Positions 19,492 through 33,300 of a stretch of DNA of 64,000 nucleotides are shown here, piece after piece; position 1 is the stretch's first letter; every line of letters starts with the position of its first letter. The position numbers and the translations under genes were made by a program. The DNA is taken from NCBI GenBank assembly GCA_949152475.1, contig OX424566.1, forward strand, positions 29,860,423-29,924,422, given 5' to 3'. Below the pieces are notes generated by a model. The model was not told the origin of the DNA. It did no database searches and saw only the letters and a list, made by a program, of their open reading frames with translations. The stretch is from Terebella lapidaria (taxonomy: Eukaryota > Annelida > Polychaeta > Terebellida > Terebellidae).

Positions 19492-22400
19492 ATGCGACCA
19501 AGCGTGATTTCGAATATTGTGTTGCTGGGTATATTGTTGTTGACTTGGCATCAAGTTGAAGGTAAGAATTGTCAATAAAAATGATGTTAATTAGTAGACT
19601 TCATACACATACATACAAAACAGTGAGCGAAATTTTGACAACAATGATCAAAGATTTTAGAATCGTTTTAGACACGTGTCAGAGCAAATTTATTCACCAT
19701 CATATTTGCATATAGGTATATACTATAACTATATATTGTATATGAAAACCATGAAATGTAGATTTGAGAGCTGGTACATACGTCGGTAGATAGTTCAACA
19801 CAGCTGTACCACACCCAAATTGCAACCAGCACTTGACAAGTCTCGTATTTGCTCGTTGAAAATTATGTATTTTTAGTCAAGGTCAGATGTAACTTTGAAC
19901 TACTAGGATGCTAACATTTGATTCGTGTGTGTTCCTGATGTCAGAAAATTTGCTTCAATTCATTAGTGCTAGCACATACTTACAGGAGCCACGATATGAC
20001 ATCATTATTATCACCATTGAAACATTATTATAGGTGAAAAACTGTACAACACCGAGGCACGATTGAAGACTGTTCTCCTGCAGAACTATGCCAAGACTGT
20101 GCGGCCGAATGCCTCGCCAAACGATACAACGACAGTCGAAATCGGCATAGCCTTGATCGATATTGAGAGCTTGGTGAGAACAATATACCGTAAAGCTTCT
20201 AATAGAGCTGGGTTTCCAATTAGCGCCGGTCTCCAATAGCTGCCGGTGATACGTGTGTGTTGAAATCAATTTCCGTCTTTAACAATAGGAGTCCAATAAG
20301 CGCCGTTCTCTAAATTCAATGACGATTGAAAGTGAAGAAGGGCCTTTTGACGAATGGTACTATAAATATCGTGCTAGGGTAAAAATATATAGCTAGGGTA
20401 TTATTACTATAAATGATAAAATACTAGTAAATAAATAACTCAAGTTTTAATTAAAACAAGCAACTCCCAACAAATAACATACATATCACGAGAATGTGAT
20501 GTTTACCAAGTATGCGGAACCATGATTTATACTTATTTCTGTCCATTTGTCACATTGCAGGATGTTGAGAAAGACATCCTCACGACTCATGTGTGGCTAA
20601 GAATGGTTTGTGTTTTATCAAATATTTCATGTGAAAATGCAATCTTGCGCTTTAGATTTCTCCACGATTTGTATGTACCGTAGCATGAAAGTTTATATCC
20701 TGCCAATGACTCAAGTGATATAGCATTAGAGATGATTCCAAATGATGTCTTTTTAAATTACATATGCTGTTATATTTTCGCTGTTGTAGTTTTGGGATGA
20801 CGAGCGACTTTATTGGGACCCGGCGAGCTATAACGGCCTCAAGAGGCTAATGGTGCCGGCCAACCTCATCTGGCGTCCTGATATTGTACCCTACAATACG
20901 TACGTCATTTTCCTAATAATAATCCTTCTCCTAATAACAATAATTACGAAAACTCCATAATGGATTACACAGAGTGCAATCGGTCCGATATATTGCGGTA
21001 TTGACCTCGGTTGTGTCTGTGCCGCGAACGCACTCGCAAGCTCGTGCATGCTACGGCCCAGGCACGACCTCGGGCCTAAAACACTGTATCCATTCAATTA
21101 CCTATAATTCTCATAATAAAAGATATATACAGTTTAATATGAGGTAGTTCTATCGTGCTAGCATACTAATATCCTTGGTTCACCATGTGAACTGCACATA
21201 CATATTGTTATCATATACAAATATATATTTTTCTATGTATGTGGAGTCTGTTGCGCAATAATTCGCATTTAGTTATTATGTTGGCGGTGACTAGTGCCAA
21301 GGAGATAAGTTTCCCGGACGAGTTCCAGGCCGTGCTGACACCGGACGAGACCACTAAGACAACCGCCGTGTGGCTGATACCCCACCTCCGCCTACAGACC
21401 CGCTGTTCCGTCGACCTGACCAATTTCCCTTTCGACATGCAAGTCTGTGTTATCAAGCTTGGGTCCTGGGTCTACAACGGGAATATGGTACGTTTATTTG
21501 AGGTATGATCAGATATGTGGATGGGTGGGTGGGTCTATAAACAACCGATTTTAATATGCGTAAAACGAGAGTTGTAATCCATGCGTAGAAATATTTTAGC
21601 CTATGCTCAGGACCGCAGCTGCCGGAGGCAGGGGGCATTTGCCCCCACTTTCCAGACCAATGATGAGTGAATGAATGAATGAATGGTGTCTTAAGCCTCT
21701 TTCGTGCACATCATAGGATAAATTGAACCGAGAAACCGCGTGAAACAATCAATGAAAACAGAGGAAGTGAAAGCGGGAGAAAAAAAGAGAAAAATAAATC
21801 AGAGCAATTAAAATACCATACTTTTGAACAAATCATGACATACATGTACTTTCTCAATCTGCAAATGCATCAACATCAAATATTTTCGCGACACTGTATC
21901 CTATGAGTAACTCCAATGTCTGGTAGGTCATGGGTATTATGAACACTGTCATAGCTGGACAATACACAACCATGAACTTCAGGGGCGCTGGGCGGCCCCA
22001 CGACCCACACCCATATGTACCGCTATTTACACCCCAACCCTTGCAATATCCTGGACCCGCCCCTGTGGATATGTTGTGCAGTTAACATTTTATGCATTAC
22101 TTCAAATTTCCGATGTCACTGGGCATCCAAGTGATACACAAATACAGCCCTAGAATGCACTTGAGATCACCTAAAATGTCTCAGCTTCTGGGGGTCTTGA
22201 GCAGTCCCCAACCCTCTGCCGTTTTGATTGTGCCCACTCTTCAAAACTTGATGCTACGGCCCTGACGATTTATACCGCATGACATGAACGAGCTTTGGCT
22301 TATGACCCCCAGCCACAATGGGTTCGATTATGGACCCACCCTCCCCAAATTTCATACTGGAGGGTAATATCTCATATATACTGTGTCGCATGTTTTTGTT

Positions 22401-24306
22401 TGATCAGGATAAACTTGGCCCTTTTATCTGCATGTGTTTCTATGGATTCTCTTTCAAATTCCGTTTGGTAGGCCAATACAAAAAAACATGGTCGGAAGTC
22501 TATACTGAACCCCGAAAATCATTTCACGAGTACAAAAATGTTAACATGTTCATGTATTCTTAATGCTGATGTATTCTTAAATACTACTGTTATTCTTGAT
22601 GCAGGTTGATCTCAAAGCGATCGGAAATGTCGTAGACATGAGTAATTACATACCAGATTCAGTATGGTCAGTCACGGAGACGAGCGCCAAAATCAATACG
22701 AGATACTACTCCTGCTGTGCAGAACCTTACCCGGATTACACCGCGAACCTGACCCTGAGACGCACGTCCACCATCAGCGTGCACCTGTACGTGGGTCCCG
22801 CCGTCTGTATCGGCCTCTCGCTCCCTATCGTGTTCCTCCTCCCTGCAGTCTCCTCCGCTAAGCTCGTCCTCGGTACGTACACACACAACGCCTATGTATG
22901 CAACTGTGTGAACTCTGGTACCTATTGCCCCCATTTCCCCTACTCACGTGGCCATGGGTTCACATAATTACAGGTAGGTTTCTGGTAACTGTCCTAAAAC
23001 CGTGCGTGTTGCCAACCTGATCTACATAGGGAGGTGGGGGATCTACTGATGGCCCTTGGGAATGGTCCTCAGTGACATTTTGGAAAATGTCAAGTTGCCA
23101 TTGGCAGTACCGTCTTCCATCAGTATGATGAACAATTTCTGTCATTCTTGTCACTTATGATATTCATACTCCTGCCACCAGCAATCCAGGATCAGTATCA
23201 ACATCAATCGATTTAGTATCTTGTTGTTGTTGCAGGTGGATGCCTGCTAGTGGCGCAGGTTTTGGTAATGAACATGCTGGCCAGCTGTTTCCCCAGCTCT
23301 CACATCAGCACACCCATTATAGGTAGGTGAATGCTTCCCTGGAGAAAGATTCCGAAGAAGTGCATTGCAGATGTGCAGTGACCATCTGTAATTAGCTTTC
23401 AACCATCCGCAAAATCGATAAAACTGCATGGAACAGTGTTGACGATCACTCAGTGATATTGAACATATCCTAAAGTTATCAATGTGTCTCAAACAAAACC
23501 CCATCGAACAACCTTCTCATCCACAGCTGTGTATCTCCTTGGTAACGTTGTGTTGCTGTGTCTGTCGCTCGCGTGTTCTGCTGTCATCCTCTGCTGCTGG
23601 CAGCGAGCCAAGAGAGGGGGTACAGGAGTACCTGCTGTGATTGACAAGGTACTTGGAGTAGTCTTGTATGGTAGAGGGAATACCCGCCTGTAGGCTCATC
23701 GACATGGAGCTATCAGAAAATTATGTGATACTTGGACACCTACCAGCAGATTTCAGAACTAGAAATTAATTAGAGTTACATAAACCGGATAGACCTGAAG
23801 TAGTATGGAGTAAAAACTAGGCCCTAGGCAAAAGGTACTAGGCCGTAGGATACTATAGAGTAGAAGGGTGAACGACATGAAAGTGGTTGATATACCTGAG
23901 TAATATAGGGCATATAGATCGTAGAAGGACAGTGTGAAACCTAAGAGAAGGGTGATACGGTACCTGTCGTCTTGGACAAATTTGACTGACAAATGTAGAA
24001 TAGACAAGGTATGCCTAACATAATTATTATACTAAACTTAAATGTGATACATTTCAGATCTTCCTCGGTGTGTTGGGACGTCTGATGTGCGTTAGACGCG
24101 AGGACTATATCGAGGATGAGAGCAAATCTCATGACATGAACAATTTGCCTGCTGACGACAGCGCTGCCATGGTGAAGGAATACACAAGGATCGTGGCACC
24201 GGCTGAGTGGCGCCAGCTGGCGGTCGTCCTGGATCGTCTGCTCTTCTGTATCTTTCTTCTCATCAGCATCATCACCATGTTTGTCATGGTGCGCTACACA
24301 TACTAA
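19492..24306 (+). CDS. nAChR-like Cys-loop receptor, copy A (9 exons, 427 aa)
   Basis: Exons: 19492-19561, 20034-20173, 20561-20605, 20790-20899, 21295-21487, 22605-22872, 23236-23322, 23527-23648 and 24058-24306. All introns are GT-AG and all phases fit. It encodes a signal peptide, then a ligand-binding domain with WRPDIVPYN (loop A), the Cys-loop C-x13-C in CSVDLTNFPFDMQVC, GSWVYNG (loop B) and RYYSCCAEPYPDY (loop C). The vicinal cysteines mark an alpha-type, acetylcholine-binding subunit. TM1 to TM4 follow, with a short M3-M4 loop. The protein would form a pentameric channel at the cell surface. The TM1-TM2 link is PAVSSAK instead of the family's P-x-D-x-G-E-K, so the -1' Glu is missing, and 9' is Val. 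Ligand and ion selectivity cannot be decided from sequence. Confidence 0.88.
20190..20330. repeat. Short dispersed-looking repeat in intron 2 of copy A
   Basis: CAATTAGCGCCGGTCTCCAA and CCAATAAGCGCCGTTCTC lie as loose repeats in the intron and are absent from the matching place in copy B. Probably a fragment of a transposon end. Family not recognised. Confidence 0.35.
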
Positions 24307-24803
24307 CCACGACATCGCCACTTGGCTGTCGTGGTCAGCTGTTTGTCATAACGGCTGTCATGGTACGCTGTCGTTACCAGGCTTTTCTAAGAGATTTGTT
24401 GACGGTGCTAGAACATGTAATATCGAGAATATCGATACCTGCATGTTTGCTGAGCTCTCAATATGTTGTCATGTCGTCCTAATGAGCTCCAGGATGTTTT
24501 TAGTATTTAGTGGGAACTATTCGTGCCATAAAGAACAGCCACCAATATCAACGAACAACTGACATTACCAGGATCGTAAATAGATTGTATATGCATCTAC
24601 AATTTGTGCACAACGAATGCATGTGTGATTCTCATTTCTGGTTAGGTTCGTAATGTTAACATTGGAATGTACATCACCAAAAGTCATTATTTTGTTCATA
24701 CCAATATTCCATCTTGTCATTGTTTGTCTTTTGTTTGCTATATCTTAGCATGGTCTTCTAGTAGAAAAGCACATGGTAGTATCACTGCTAACACGTGACT
24801 GCT
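24307..24803 (+). other. 3' flank of receptor copy A
   Basis: Downstream of the stop, the sequence still matches 36582-37090 behind copy B, for instance ATGTACATCACCAAAAGTCA here against ATGTGCATTACCAAAAGTCA there. It is probably the 3' UTR plus the end of the duplicated unit. Homology stops at the inverted-repeat element that begins at 24805. Confidence 0.5.
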
Positions 24804-24804
24804 A

Positions 24805-26387
24805 AGGGGCCGGTCATTATTTATCAGGTAGGAGTTGGGTAAAAACTCGGAGGGGGAGGGGTCACACCTCCATTTTCAACATTATTGTGGGGGGGGGGGG
24901 GGGGTCATACTTTTATTTTCAATGGAACTGGGGGGAAGGGGGGTTTAGTTAATTTGGTAAAATCTGTATGTTGGAATAGTGAATTAATAGGTGAAAAGTT
25001 ACAATCCACTCAACATGGACTGATGGTTCATCACAACATCATTTTGTCACATTATCAGTGAAACTATAGCTCCGCCAAATTTGATCCTAGAAAAGACCAT
25101 CCAGGAACATCCAAAATCAGGAGATGTCATGATACATGTGAATCGACAACCGCTCATTACCCCCAAACTGAAACATTGTCACCAAGGATCAACTATGGAC
25201 CTTTAGTATAACACAGCAGCACTGCAGCTGAATGCGGTGCCAGCTAGGATGATCAACATGCAGGGCACTCGCAGACTAAGAATGGATCACCCGGCCCATA
25301 CCATGCTGACCAACATGTCAAAACATCCAATGACCCCGAACCAACATGTCAAAACCACAGACCGGTTTTCCACTCAACACGTTGCAAACACAGGAACCCC
25401 GACCACTGAGGATAATCCTCGATGAGCTCAGGACTGTCTTGGACCACCATGAACAAACATGGACCTTTCCACCCAGGATTGCAAAATAGTCCTTGATCGT
25501 CCTGGATGACGCTATAGTGAATCGGATGTACCTGATTTCTTGGTGGCTAGGACATCGATAGAGAATCGCAGGTCATCACGGAACATTATGAACCCATTAT
25601 GGAGCCAACACAGATTTTATTCAAGTCCAGAAAAGTACCAGTCCAGGATGGCCTGATTCATCAATGATATGTGGAAGAGTCATAATCTTTCCGAGTTCGC
25701 TCTGGGGTCCAGTTAGTCCGTAAGGAAGATATAAAATTCATGGATTTTTTTTCATTCCCCCAACAAATTTCAGAGTCAGTGAATGAACTGAATGACCTTC
25801 AATCCAGGTCTCGAATGTTTCAATAGGGCTTGGAAACGTGGGGTTTGAAGTGAGGAAAAAAAGATCCCAGTATTCTGTGGAACATGATGCTAGACATAGG
25901 TGTCTGGGGGTGGGGGTCGGTTGATTCTTGCCCTCAACATCCAATTAGAGGCTGTCAATACCAAACTGATATAATATGCCCACAAATAATAATTGAATCA
26001 GTTGTAATGGCAGTCACACTTGAAACAATGGACATGGTGGACACGCGACGTCCAAAAATTCATAATATCCACTGGCGTTGTAGTATAAAAAATTTGCGAC
26101 AAACGTCACAAATGTTTTAATAGAAATGTTAATGAAGTATTAAACAGCATTTAAGTATCATATATATTATGATACTGGCTCCTTATAATTGTCATCATTT
26201 GTGTATTATGGCCTTGTATAATTATGTACATGAGGATGGGGGGGGGGGGAGGTGGATGGTGGTCATACATTGTTTTTCGATATCGGTGGTGGGGGGGGGG
26301 GGGGGGTGGTGTCAAACTTTGAAAACTCATTTCTCGGAAAATCCATCCAACTCCCACCCCCCACCCCATAAATAATGACCGGCCCCT
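24805..26387. mobile_element. 1.58-kb element with 20-bp terminal inverted repeats
   Basis: It begins AGGGGCCGGTCATTATTTAT and ends with the exact reverse complement (26368-26387). Both ends continue into poly-G tracts, near 24890 and 26290. No transposase ORF; the interior is low-information sequence with some repeated words (AACATGTCAAAAC). It is a non-autonomous DNA transposon by structure. No clear target duplication, so the superfamily is left open. Confidence 0.75.
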
Positions 26388-26725
26388 AAAGCAATGATAA
26401 CTGAAACATAATTTTTCCCATTGGTCTAAGATGGTAGCAGAGTGCTTTAGTGCGGCGTTTTATCATGATTGCGAGAGACCATTCCGAGTATGACGAAAAG
26501 CCTTTAAGGAAATGTTTACCTTTGTATATGGTGACACAGTGGTATGCCTATTATTCAACTGGTGCGCTATGCTAACACACGATGGGATAGTAAATAGTAT
26601 TTCTGGGTATGATTTGTTGAACGAAAAGTGCTACATCTGGATAAATGGTCAGGTTTGATTAGAAAAAAAACACCCTAGAACCTGATCTCAGGTAATGTCC
26701 ATGATGAAATAATCATGAGAAACAC
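26388..26725. other. Intergenic spacer between two mobile elements
   Basis: No gene or repeat recognised. Confidence 0.4.
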
Positions 26726-26728
26726 TAA

Positions 26729-27860
26729 AGGCGGTTACACACCGAAGCTGCGCGACCGTTTTACGGAACCGTTTCGTGCTGTCCGTTTTTTAACGCAGCG
26801 GAAGCTATGATAGAACTCAGCTTTCCAAAGGGGAGTGTGCACACATATTCCGTTCTAGCGCTCCGCTTTCTAAAAAATAGAACAGTGTTCTAATTTTTAC
26901 GCCTTACGTCCGAAACGCCAGCGCATGATATGAGTGAAAAATGCATTTAGAGGTTAAAATATCGCTATATGTTGCATAAATTGTCCACATATATGCAGAG
27001 ACAACTGCCTGGTCTGTCCGCCAGATCACGGGTAGTTTATTGTGACCTTTGTGGACTGCAACTGCATGCATAATGTCATGCAAAGGTACGGTAATGGCCA
27101 AATTACCTAGAGTCTTCATAATATTAATTGTTGCTCTTTTTTTATGTCATGTATAAATAAAGTTGTGTTTCAGGTTTCCCATGTAATCCTATGTAATTTG
27201 CTAACAATTGCATTATTATTGGAATACAATATGACTTCCAAATGTGGTCATTCAGCCATCTTGGATCTTATTTTTGTGGCAAAACAATGCTTTTTCACAA
27301 ATGAAGGCTACCTTGGAACTCCACACAAATGCCTCTATTTCATACATTCTGCATAGACAGACGGTAACACGTACTTCAAGGTTGCAAATAGGCCTATGTA
27401 GGTATATATTTTGTGGTACATGTAAACAATAACAAACAATGTAAAAATCACATTAAACTTTGTCAAATTGCTCTTTTGATATGCGAAAATAGTTCTGGTA
27501 TTTGTGCGGTTATTCTTCCAGTTCCCGTAGCAGCCTATATACACCGAGGTGGTTTAGTGGATGGATACAAAGAACTCATCAGGATCCACAGAGCCAAAAA
27601 TTGGTGTCTTCTTGTAACTCTATTGGTCTTTTCATCATCCTTTTTTATCAGATATTTCTTTAAATAGTCTATGACCGCGAGTTGAAATTGCAAGTTGAGG
27701 ACGTACATATTTTTTACGGACATGACTTATATAAGTGCTAAAAACAAACGTCAGTACTCGGTGTGTACAGAAAAAATGGTACCGTTCCTAAACTGACACG
27801 GCCGTCAAGAAACGTTGACGTCGCCGTAAACGGTCGCGCGGCTTCGGTGTGTAACCGCCT
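26729..27860. mobile_element. MITE-like DNA transposon with TAA target duplication (PIF/Harbinger-like)
   Basis: The termini are inverted repeats of about 38 bp starting AGGCGGTTACACACCGAAGC, with one mismatch and one indel. Both ends are flanked by TAA (26726-26728 and 27861-27863). A 3-bp TWA duplication is typical of PIF/Harbinger, which is the basis for the tentative family. The 1132-bp interior is AT-rich without a transposase. It lies between receptor copies A and B. Confidence 0.72.
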
Positions 27861-28015
27861 TAACGTCACGATGCGTAATACTTTTAGAGGACCGTGTTAG
27901 CAAATCGTCCACCATCCGAGCGACATCTGGCAATGGTTTTAGTAGTGCGCACTGATTTTATTTTAACTAGTGCGCATTTTAACTAGTGCGCACTATGCTC
28001 ACACCTAGCGTCAGA

Positions 28016-28217
28016 GTACCTATTCATCGACCCTTTCCCTAATCCTCGACCCCTGCAAACGGCTGGGCAAAACGTTAATAAGCTAAAATGTGAAATGTGC
28101 TGAAATGTGCATTAGAAGTACTTTTAATGTGGTTTTTGTCAGATGTCTGTTTTGCACAGCTGTTGGGCAGTGTTTGCAGGGGTCGATGATTAAGGACAGG
28201 GTCGATGATTAGGTACC
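28016..28217. mobile_element. ~200-bp foldback MITE
   Basis: The left arm reads GTACCTATTCATCGACCCTT and later CGACCCCTGCAAAC. The right arm is its reverse complement with a few changes, giving arms of about 48 bp. GTAC at both ends could be a target duplication. Just upstream (27940-28000), AGTGCGCACT palindromes suggest a further small element. Confidence 0.65.
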
Positions 28218-28329
28218 CCGATACACCAGATTGCTCGTGGAACTACAAAACAAAAACAACGAGACAATCAGAGATTGCAGACCCTCGCCCTTCAGATTTA
28301 GTCACTAAAATTAGGCGATAATTGAGAGT

Positions 28330-29310
28330 CATCGGTCGTACACCAAACGATCGGGAATTGGCCAAAGAAAAATACAAAAATATTTGGAAAAATTAATATC
28401 AAATAGAACCGGAGTTAGAGCCAATTATGTGATTTTCTTTTTTTCCGTTGCCATGGCAACCGTTTTCATCCGATTTTGGCAAAATTTTGAAGGGTCTGAG
28501 CCACCATCATAGCACTCTAGTCCTATAAATTTCAAATCGATCGGACCGTTTGCCTTTGAGTTATGAGCACAGACATTTGCACTGAAACGTCGCTGGCCAA
28601 AAAAATTCGAAACCGTGACCCCCAATTTTTCGACATCGGGCGATAATGGAGAGTTTTCGTCGTACGACCATCGGTTGTACACCAAACGATCGGGAATTGG
28701 CCAAAGAAAAATACAAAAATAGTTGGAAAAATTAATATCAAATAGAACCGGAGTTAGAGCCAATTATGTGATTTTCTTTTTTTCCGTTGCCATGGCAACC
28801 GTTTTCATCCGATTTTGGCAAAATTTTAAAGGGTCTGAGCCACCATCATAGCACTCTAGTCCTATAAATTTCAAATCGATCGGACCGTTTGCCTTTGAGT
28901 TATGAGCACAGACATTTGCACTGAAACGTCGCTGGCCAAAAAAATTCGAAACCGTGACCCCCAATTTTTCGACATCTGGCGATAATGGAGAGTTTTGGTC
29001 GTACGACCACGGGCCATATATCATATGATCAGGAATTGGCCATAGAAAAATACAAAATTAGTTAGAAAAATTTATCTTGAATAGAACCGGAGTTATGGTC
29101 AATTATTGATTTTTACATTTTCCGTTGCCATGGCAACGGTTTTTGTCCGATTTTGACAAAAATTGAGGAGGACCGAGCCACGGTGATACCGCTTCTTCCC
29201 TATAAATTTCGGTTTTGAGTTATGCGCGCGGACAGACAAACAGACAAACAGACATACAAACTGACAGACCCAATTACAATACCCTCTGCCCCTATCGGGG
29301 CGAGGGTAAA
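28330..29310. repeat. 339-bp tandem repeat with retroposon-like tail
   Basis: Two nearly identical units (CACCAAACGA at 28341 and 28680, period 339) and a third diverged partial unit from about 29020. Each has GGAATTGGCCAAAGAAAAAT, TTCCGTTGCCATGGCAACC and GAGTTATG. The last ends in CAGACAAACAGACA runs and CTATCGGGGCGAGGGTAAAA, a tail resembling the 3' end of short retroposons. The minus-strand ORFs over it repeat with the unit and are not genes. Confidence 0.85.
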
Positions 29311-30342
29311 AAACACCGCACGAAATAACACACCGAGGAACGCTTCTCGTCCACGGAATTTGTACGCTATAATGGTGTACCACTGTATACCAGTCGCATA
29401 TGGTGGCGGCAGGGGGGGGGGGGGGGAGGGGGGGAGTGGTAACATAGGAATGAAACAGCATCCATCCTCGCAATGTTTTGTTTTGTTTACGTGTGTCTGT
29501 CTGAGTATGCCTTTTCCATGTAAGTAATATTTTGTTATTTGTTGTTTATTTATGAACAACTTGGTCCATATGATGACTAATTATGCGGCAGACAGTAAGT
29601 GTGGCAGATAAAAAACATCACAAAACATGTCAATTTTGTGAGGAAAGCTCTATGTAAGCTCTAGCTGCTTGTGATTCTATGCTATAGCTTCTGTCGGGTC
29701 GACTTTGCCCTTCCATTTGACACCGATTGATGATGATTGTTTGCAAGAGCATGCATTGAGTTTACCAGGCTTTCTTATCATGCTATCACATACAGGATGA
29801 ATGTGCACTGTTTATATACATGTCTCCTTTCCTGTTTGACAAAAAAGAATGACATTTTCTCGTTACCAAAGTTCTCGTTACCAAAATCATTTTTGTGCCA
29901 AATATAAAGGCCAAATTGATCCGCCCCGCACATATACTTAAACTTGAACTCTTACGATACTTTATTCCAACTCTGTAGTTATTGCTGTAATTGGCCAATT
30001 TTTGTGTCAATTATGTATAATAACAATAGTGGAAAGATTTGTTCCACTGACGTTCGTATGTATGTATGATAACGGCCTATTAAAATTCCGCCCTTTGCAC
30101 AGAGCAGATGCCAGCCGAGGGGGCGTTCTCGTAGATAAGCCACTGTCGGCAGATCCGGGTCACGCTGCCATGTGTGCAGTGCCATCGAGATAACTGCGTA
30201 CTCACTCCCCCATCTCTCTCTTATGGTGTTCTCTCTCGCTCGGTGGGAGGCAAAGTGGGTGTACACGGACAGTTTTGCACACATGCATGTTGCTCTTGTT
30301 CTTTTGACGTGCTAAAGATTTACATAATTGGCAGCTTTGAAG
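29311..30342 (+). promoter_or_regulatory. 5' flank of receptor copy B
   Basis: A poly-G tract lies near 29410-29435. From about 29470 the sequence aligns with the flank of copy A. The block at 30083-30300 is the best conserved part, though its CT microsatellite is reduced to a few CTCT words. Promoter function is inferred from conservation and position. Confidence 0.5.
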
Positions 30343-33300
30343 ATGCGACCGAGCGTGATTTTGAATATTGTGTTGCTGGGCACATTGTTGTTGACTTGGC
30401 ATCGAGTAGAAGGTAAGAATTGTCAAAAATGATGTTTTATTAGATGTAGACATACATATGTACATGCAGTTGTAGTACTGGGACCTTCATACCACGTACA
30501 CATCCATACAGAAAAGAGAGCGAATTTCTGATAATATAATTGAAGATTTTACTTGTTTTCAAATGAGCAAATTTATTTGCCATCATACTTGCATATAGGT
30601 CTATCCTGTAACTATAAATTGTATATGAAAACCATGAATTGTATATTTGAGAGTATGTACATGAATTGTACATACGTCGCTACATTGCAGCTAAAACTCT
30701 CTTATATTATGTCAAGGTCATATGTAACCTTGAAATAGACGAGGAGTGTTTCGTGTGTTGCGAGATGCCAGAAAATAAGCTTCAATCTATTAACGCTAGT
30801 ACATATATGCAAGATCCACGACATGACTTGAGTGTTATCATCATCCTCATGTTATGAACACTTCCCTCATCTTCGAATTTTTATTCATCATCATCGAATT
30901 ATTATTAAAGGTGAAAAACTGTACAACACCGAGGCACGATTGAAGGCCGCTCTCCTGCAGAACTATGCCAAGACTGTGCCGCCAAACGCCACGCCTAACG
31001 ATACCACGACGGTCGAACTCGGCATTGCCTTAATTGATATTGAGAGCTTGGTGAGGACAATATACATGTATAGACATGAAACTAATACGAAGTACACACA
31101 ATTCGGAGCAATCAAAACCAACCGAGTCCGCTATCTGATCGCCACTACTGTTGAAGATATAGCGTATGTGTGTATTACTAGGATGTACATGAAATTAGGG
31201 TGCTTTTTTGTGTGACCTCGAATTAACTTGACCTCAGATGAACTTCAATGATTTAAGCAAGGAACTTATCCCACACCATACATCATGTGAACTGGCTTTA
31301 AGAACAATTAAATCTTGAAAATTAGAGCGTAGGTTCGTAAAGGGCTGTAAAGTCACGTGACGTCACGGCGTGCTTTTGGGGACAAACAAATACACACCCT
31401 TTGTTTGCTTTGAGTTAAACTCACAACTCGGCATGAATGGAGTTGCTCACATGAAACAATGGGTGTATATTTGTTTATCCCCCAAATCACACCGTGATTT
31501 TCCAGCCCTATTTCGACTGGCCCATGTATCGTACTCTTTACTCTACGAATACTACTCACCCACTGAATAAATGGGTCGGTTTCCGGTCATTTCGGGACAT
31601 AACCAATTCGGTACAAGTCCCGAAACGACCAGTCACTTCGGGACCTGTGGTTTTCGGTTAGGCATGTACCGAATTGGTCATCCATTTCGGTACATGGGTC
31701 AAGTCGTTTCGGGACACACGTCACCGCCAAGAATTCGTGAACCTAGTATGATTTGCGCGTATGATCAGTATGATCATCAGATGGTATTCTTGAAACTAAT
31801 GTGAAAATCGTTCAATATGCAGTCTGGTGTTTATATGTAGGGCGATTGAGCGTGATTCGCTCGCTTCCTGCCAACTTTCTGGAGAAATATTTAAAAGTGT
31901 CCTAAGGTTAGGCCTATATAGCAATAGTGAATATATTTCTTGCTCAACTTCAAAACAAATTGCGTATTTCTGAAGCGCTATTTAGACAATCAGAGCACAT
32001 AAATAGCCCAAATTGGTGACAATTTTCACTTCCAGATTTTATTCATACAAGTGAACAAAATAAACGTATTCTATATATTTAATGCAGTCATTTATTTTCT
32101 ATTGATAGCCCTATTTAGGTTATCCAATGGATATCGGGGTTGAATATGATTGAATTTGTTCCATAATACGATGGAAATTTAATACTGGGAATGCCATCAT
32201 AATTCCTTTTAAACGCCATCATGAAAACGCTTGGTTGGTAAAATACATATTGCCCCGCTGGAAGCCTAGGTTGGGATAGGCCTACAACATATTATATACA
32301 ACATATTATACAACATAACATATAAAGGCCATTTAATTCGGCTGGCGCATTTTCAATCTTCATTGAATCTAGAACAAGGGGTAACCTGCGATATATGGGC
32401 CTCCTGACGCATGCTACGATTGATAGTGTGCATTGGTCAGTGACCTTGAACATGACATACGGTGCTAATAAGTACCCAAATCGTATTATAGTTAGGGTAT
32501 TATAAATAAAAATGAGGAGATAGCTCACTGGTGTTTCAAGTAACTCAAGTTTTAGTTAAAATGAGAGACTCCCAACTAACTTACCTATCACCAGAGGGTG
32601 ATTTCCAACGAGTGTACCGCTCCATGATTTATATATACATTGACTTATACGTGCAAATTTCTCACATTGCAGGATATCAAAAAAGACATCCTCACGACTC
32701 ATGTCTGGCTAAGAATGGTTCGTATTTTACCAGATATATCTGTAAATATTCAATGCAAGTTTGCGCTTTAGATTTCTCCGATCTGTAGCATAACATCGTA
32801 AAAGTTGGTCATTGATTCCTACCATTGACTCTAGTGATATAGCATTGGGAATAATTCCGAATGATATATTTTTTCAATCACATATATGCTATTATGTTTT
32901 CGTTGTTGTAGTTTTGGAATGACGAGCGACTTTATTGGGACCCGGCGCGGTATAACGGCCTCAAGTCGTTAATGGTGCCGGCCAACCTCCTCTGGCGTCC
33001 TGATATCGTACCCTACAATACGTACGTCATTTTCCTGATAATAATCCTTCTCCTAATAACAATAATTATTATATGCCTACGAAAATTCCACAATCGATTA
33101 CACAGAGTGCAATCGGTCCGATATATTGCGGTATTGACCTCGGTCGTGTCTGTGCCGCGGACGCACTCGCATTCACACTGTATTCATTCAATTACTTAAT
33201 TCTCACAATAAAAGATATATACAGTTTAATATGAGGTAGTTCAATCGTGCTAGCATACTAATATTCTTGGTTCACCATGTGGACTGCACGTACATATTAT

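Noticed and set aside
28425..29024. Two similar minus-strand ORFs of 112 and 86 codons
   Set aside because: They follow the 339-bp repeat period and have no domain or splice context.
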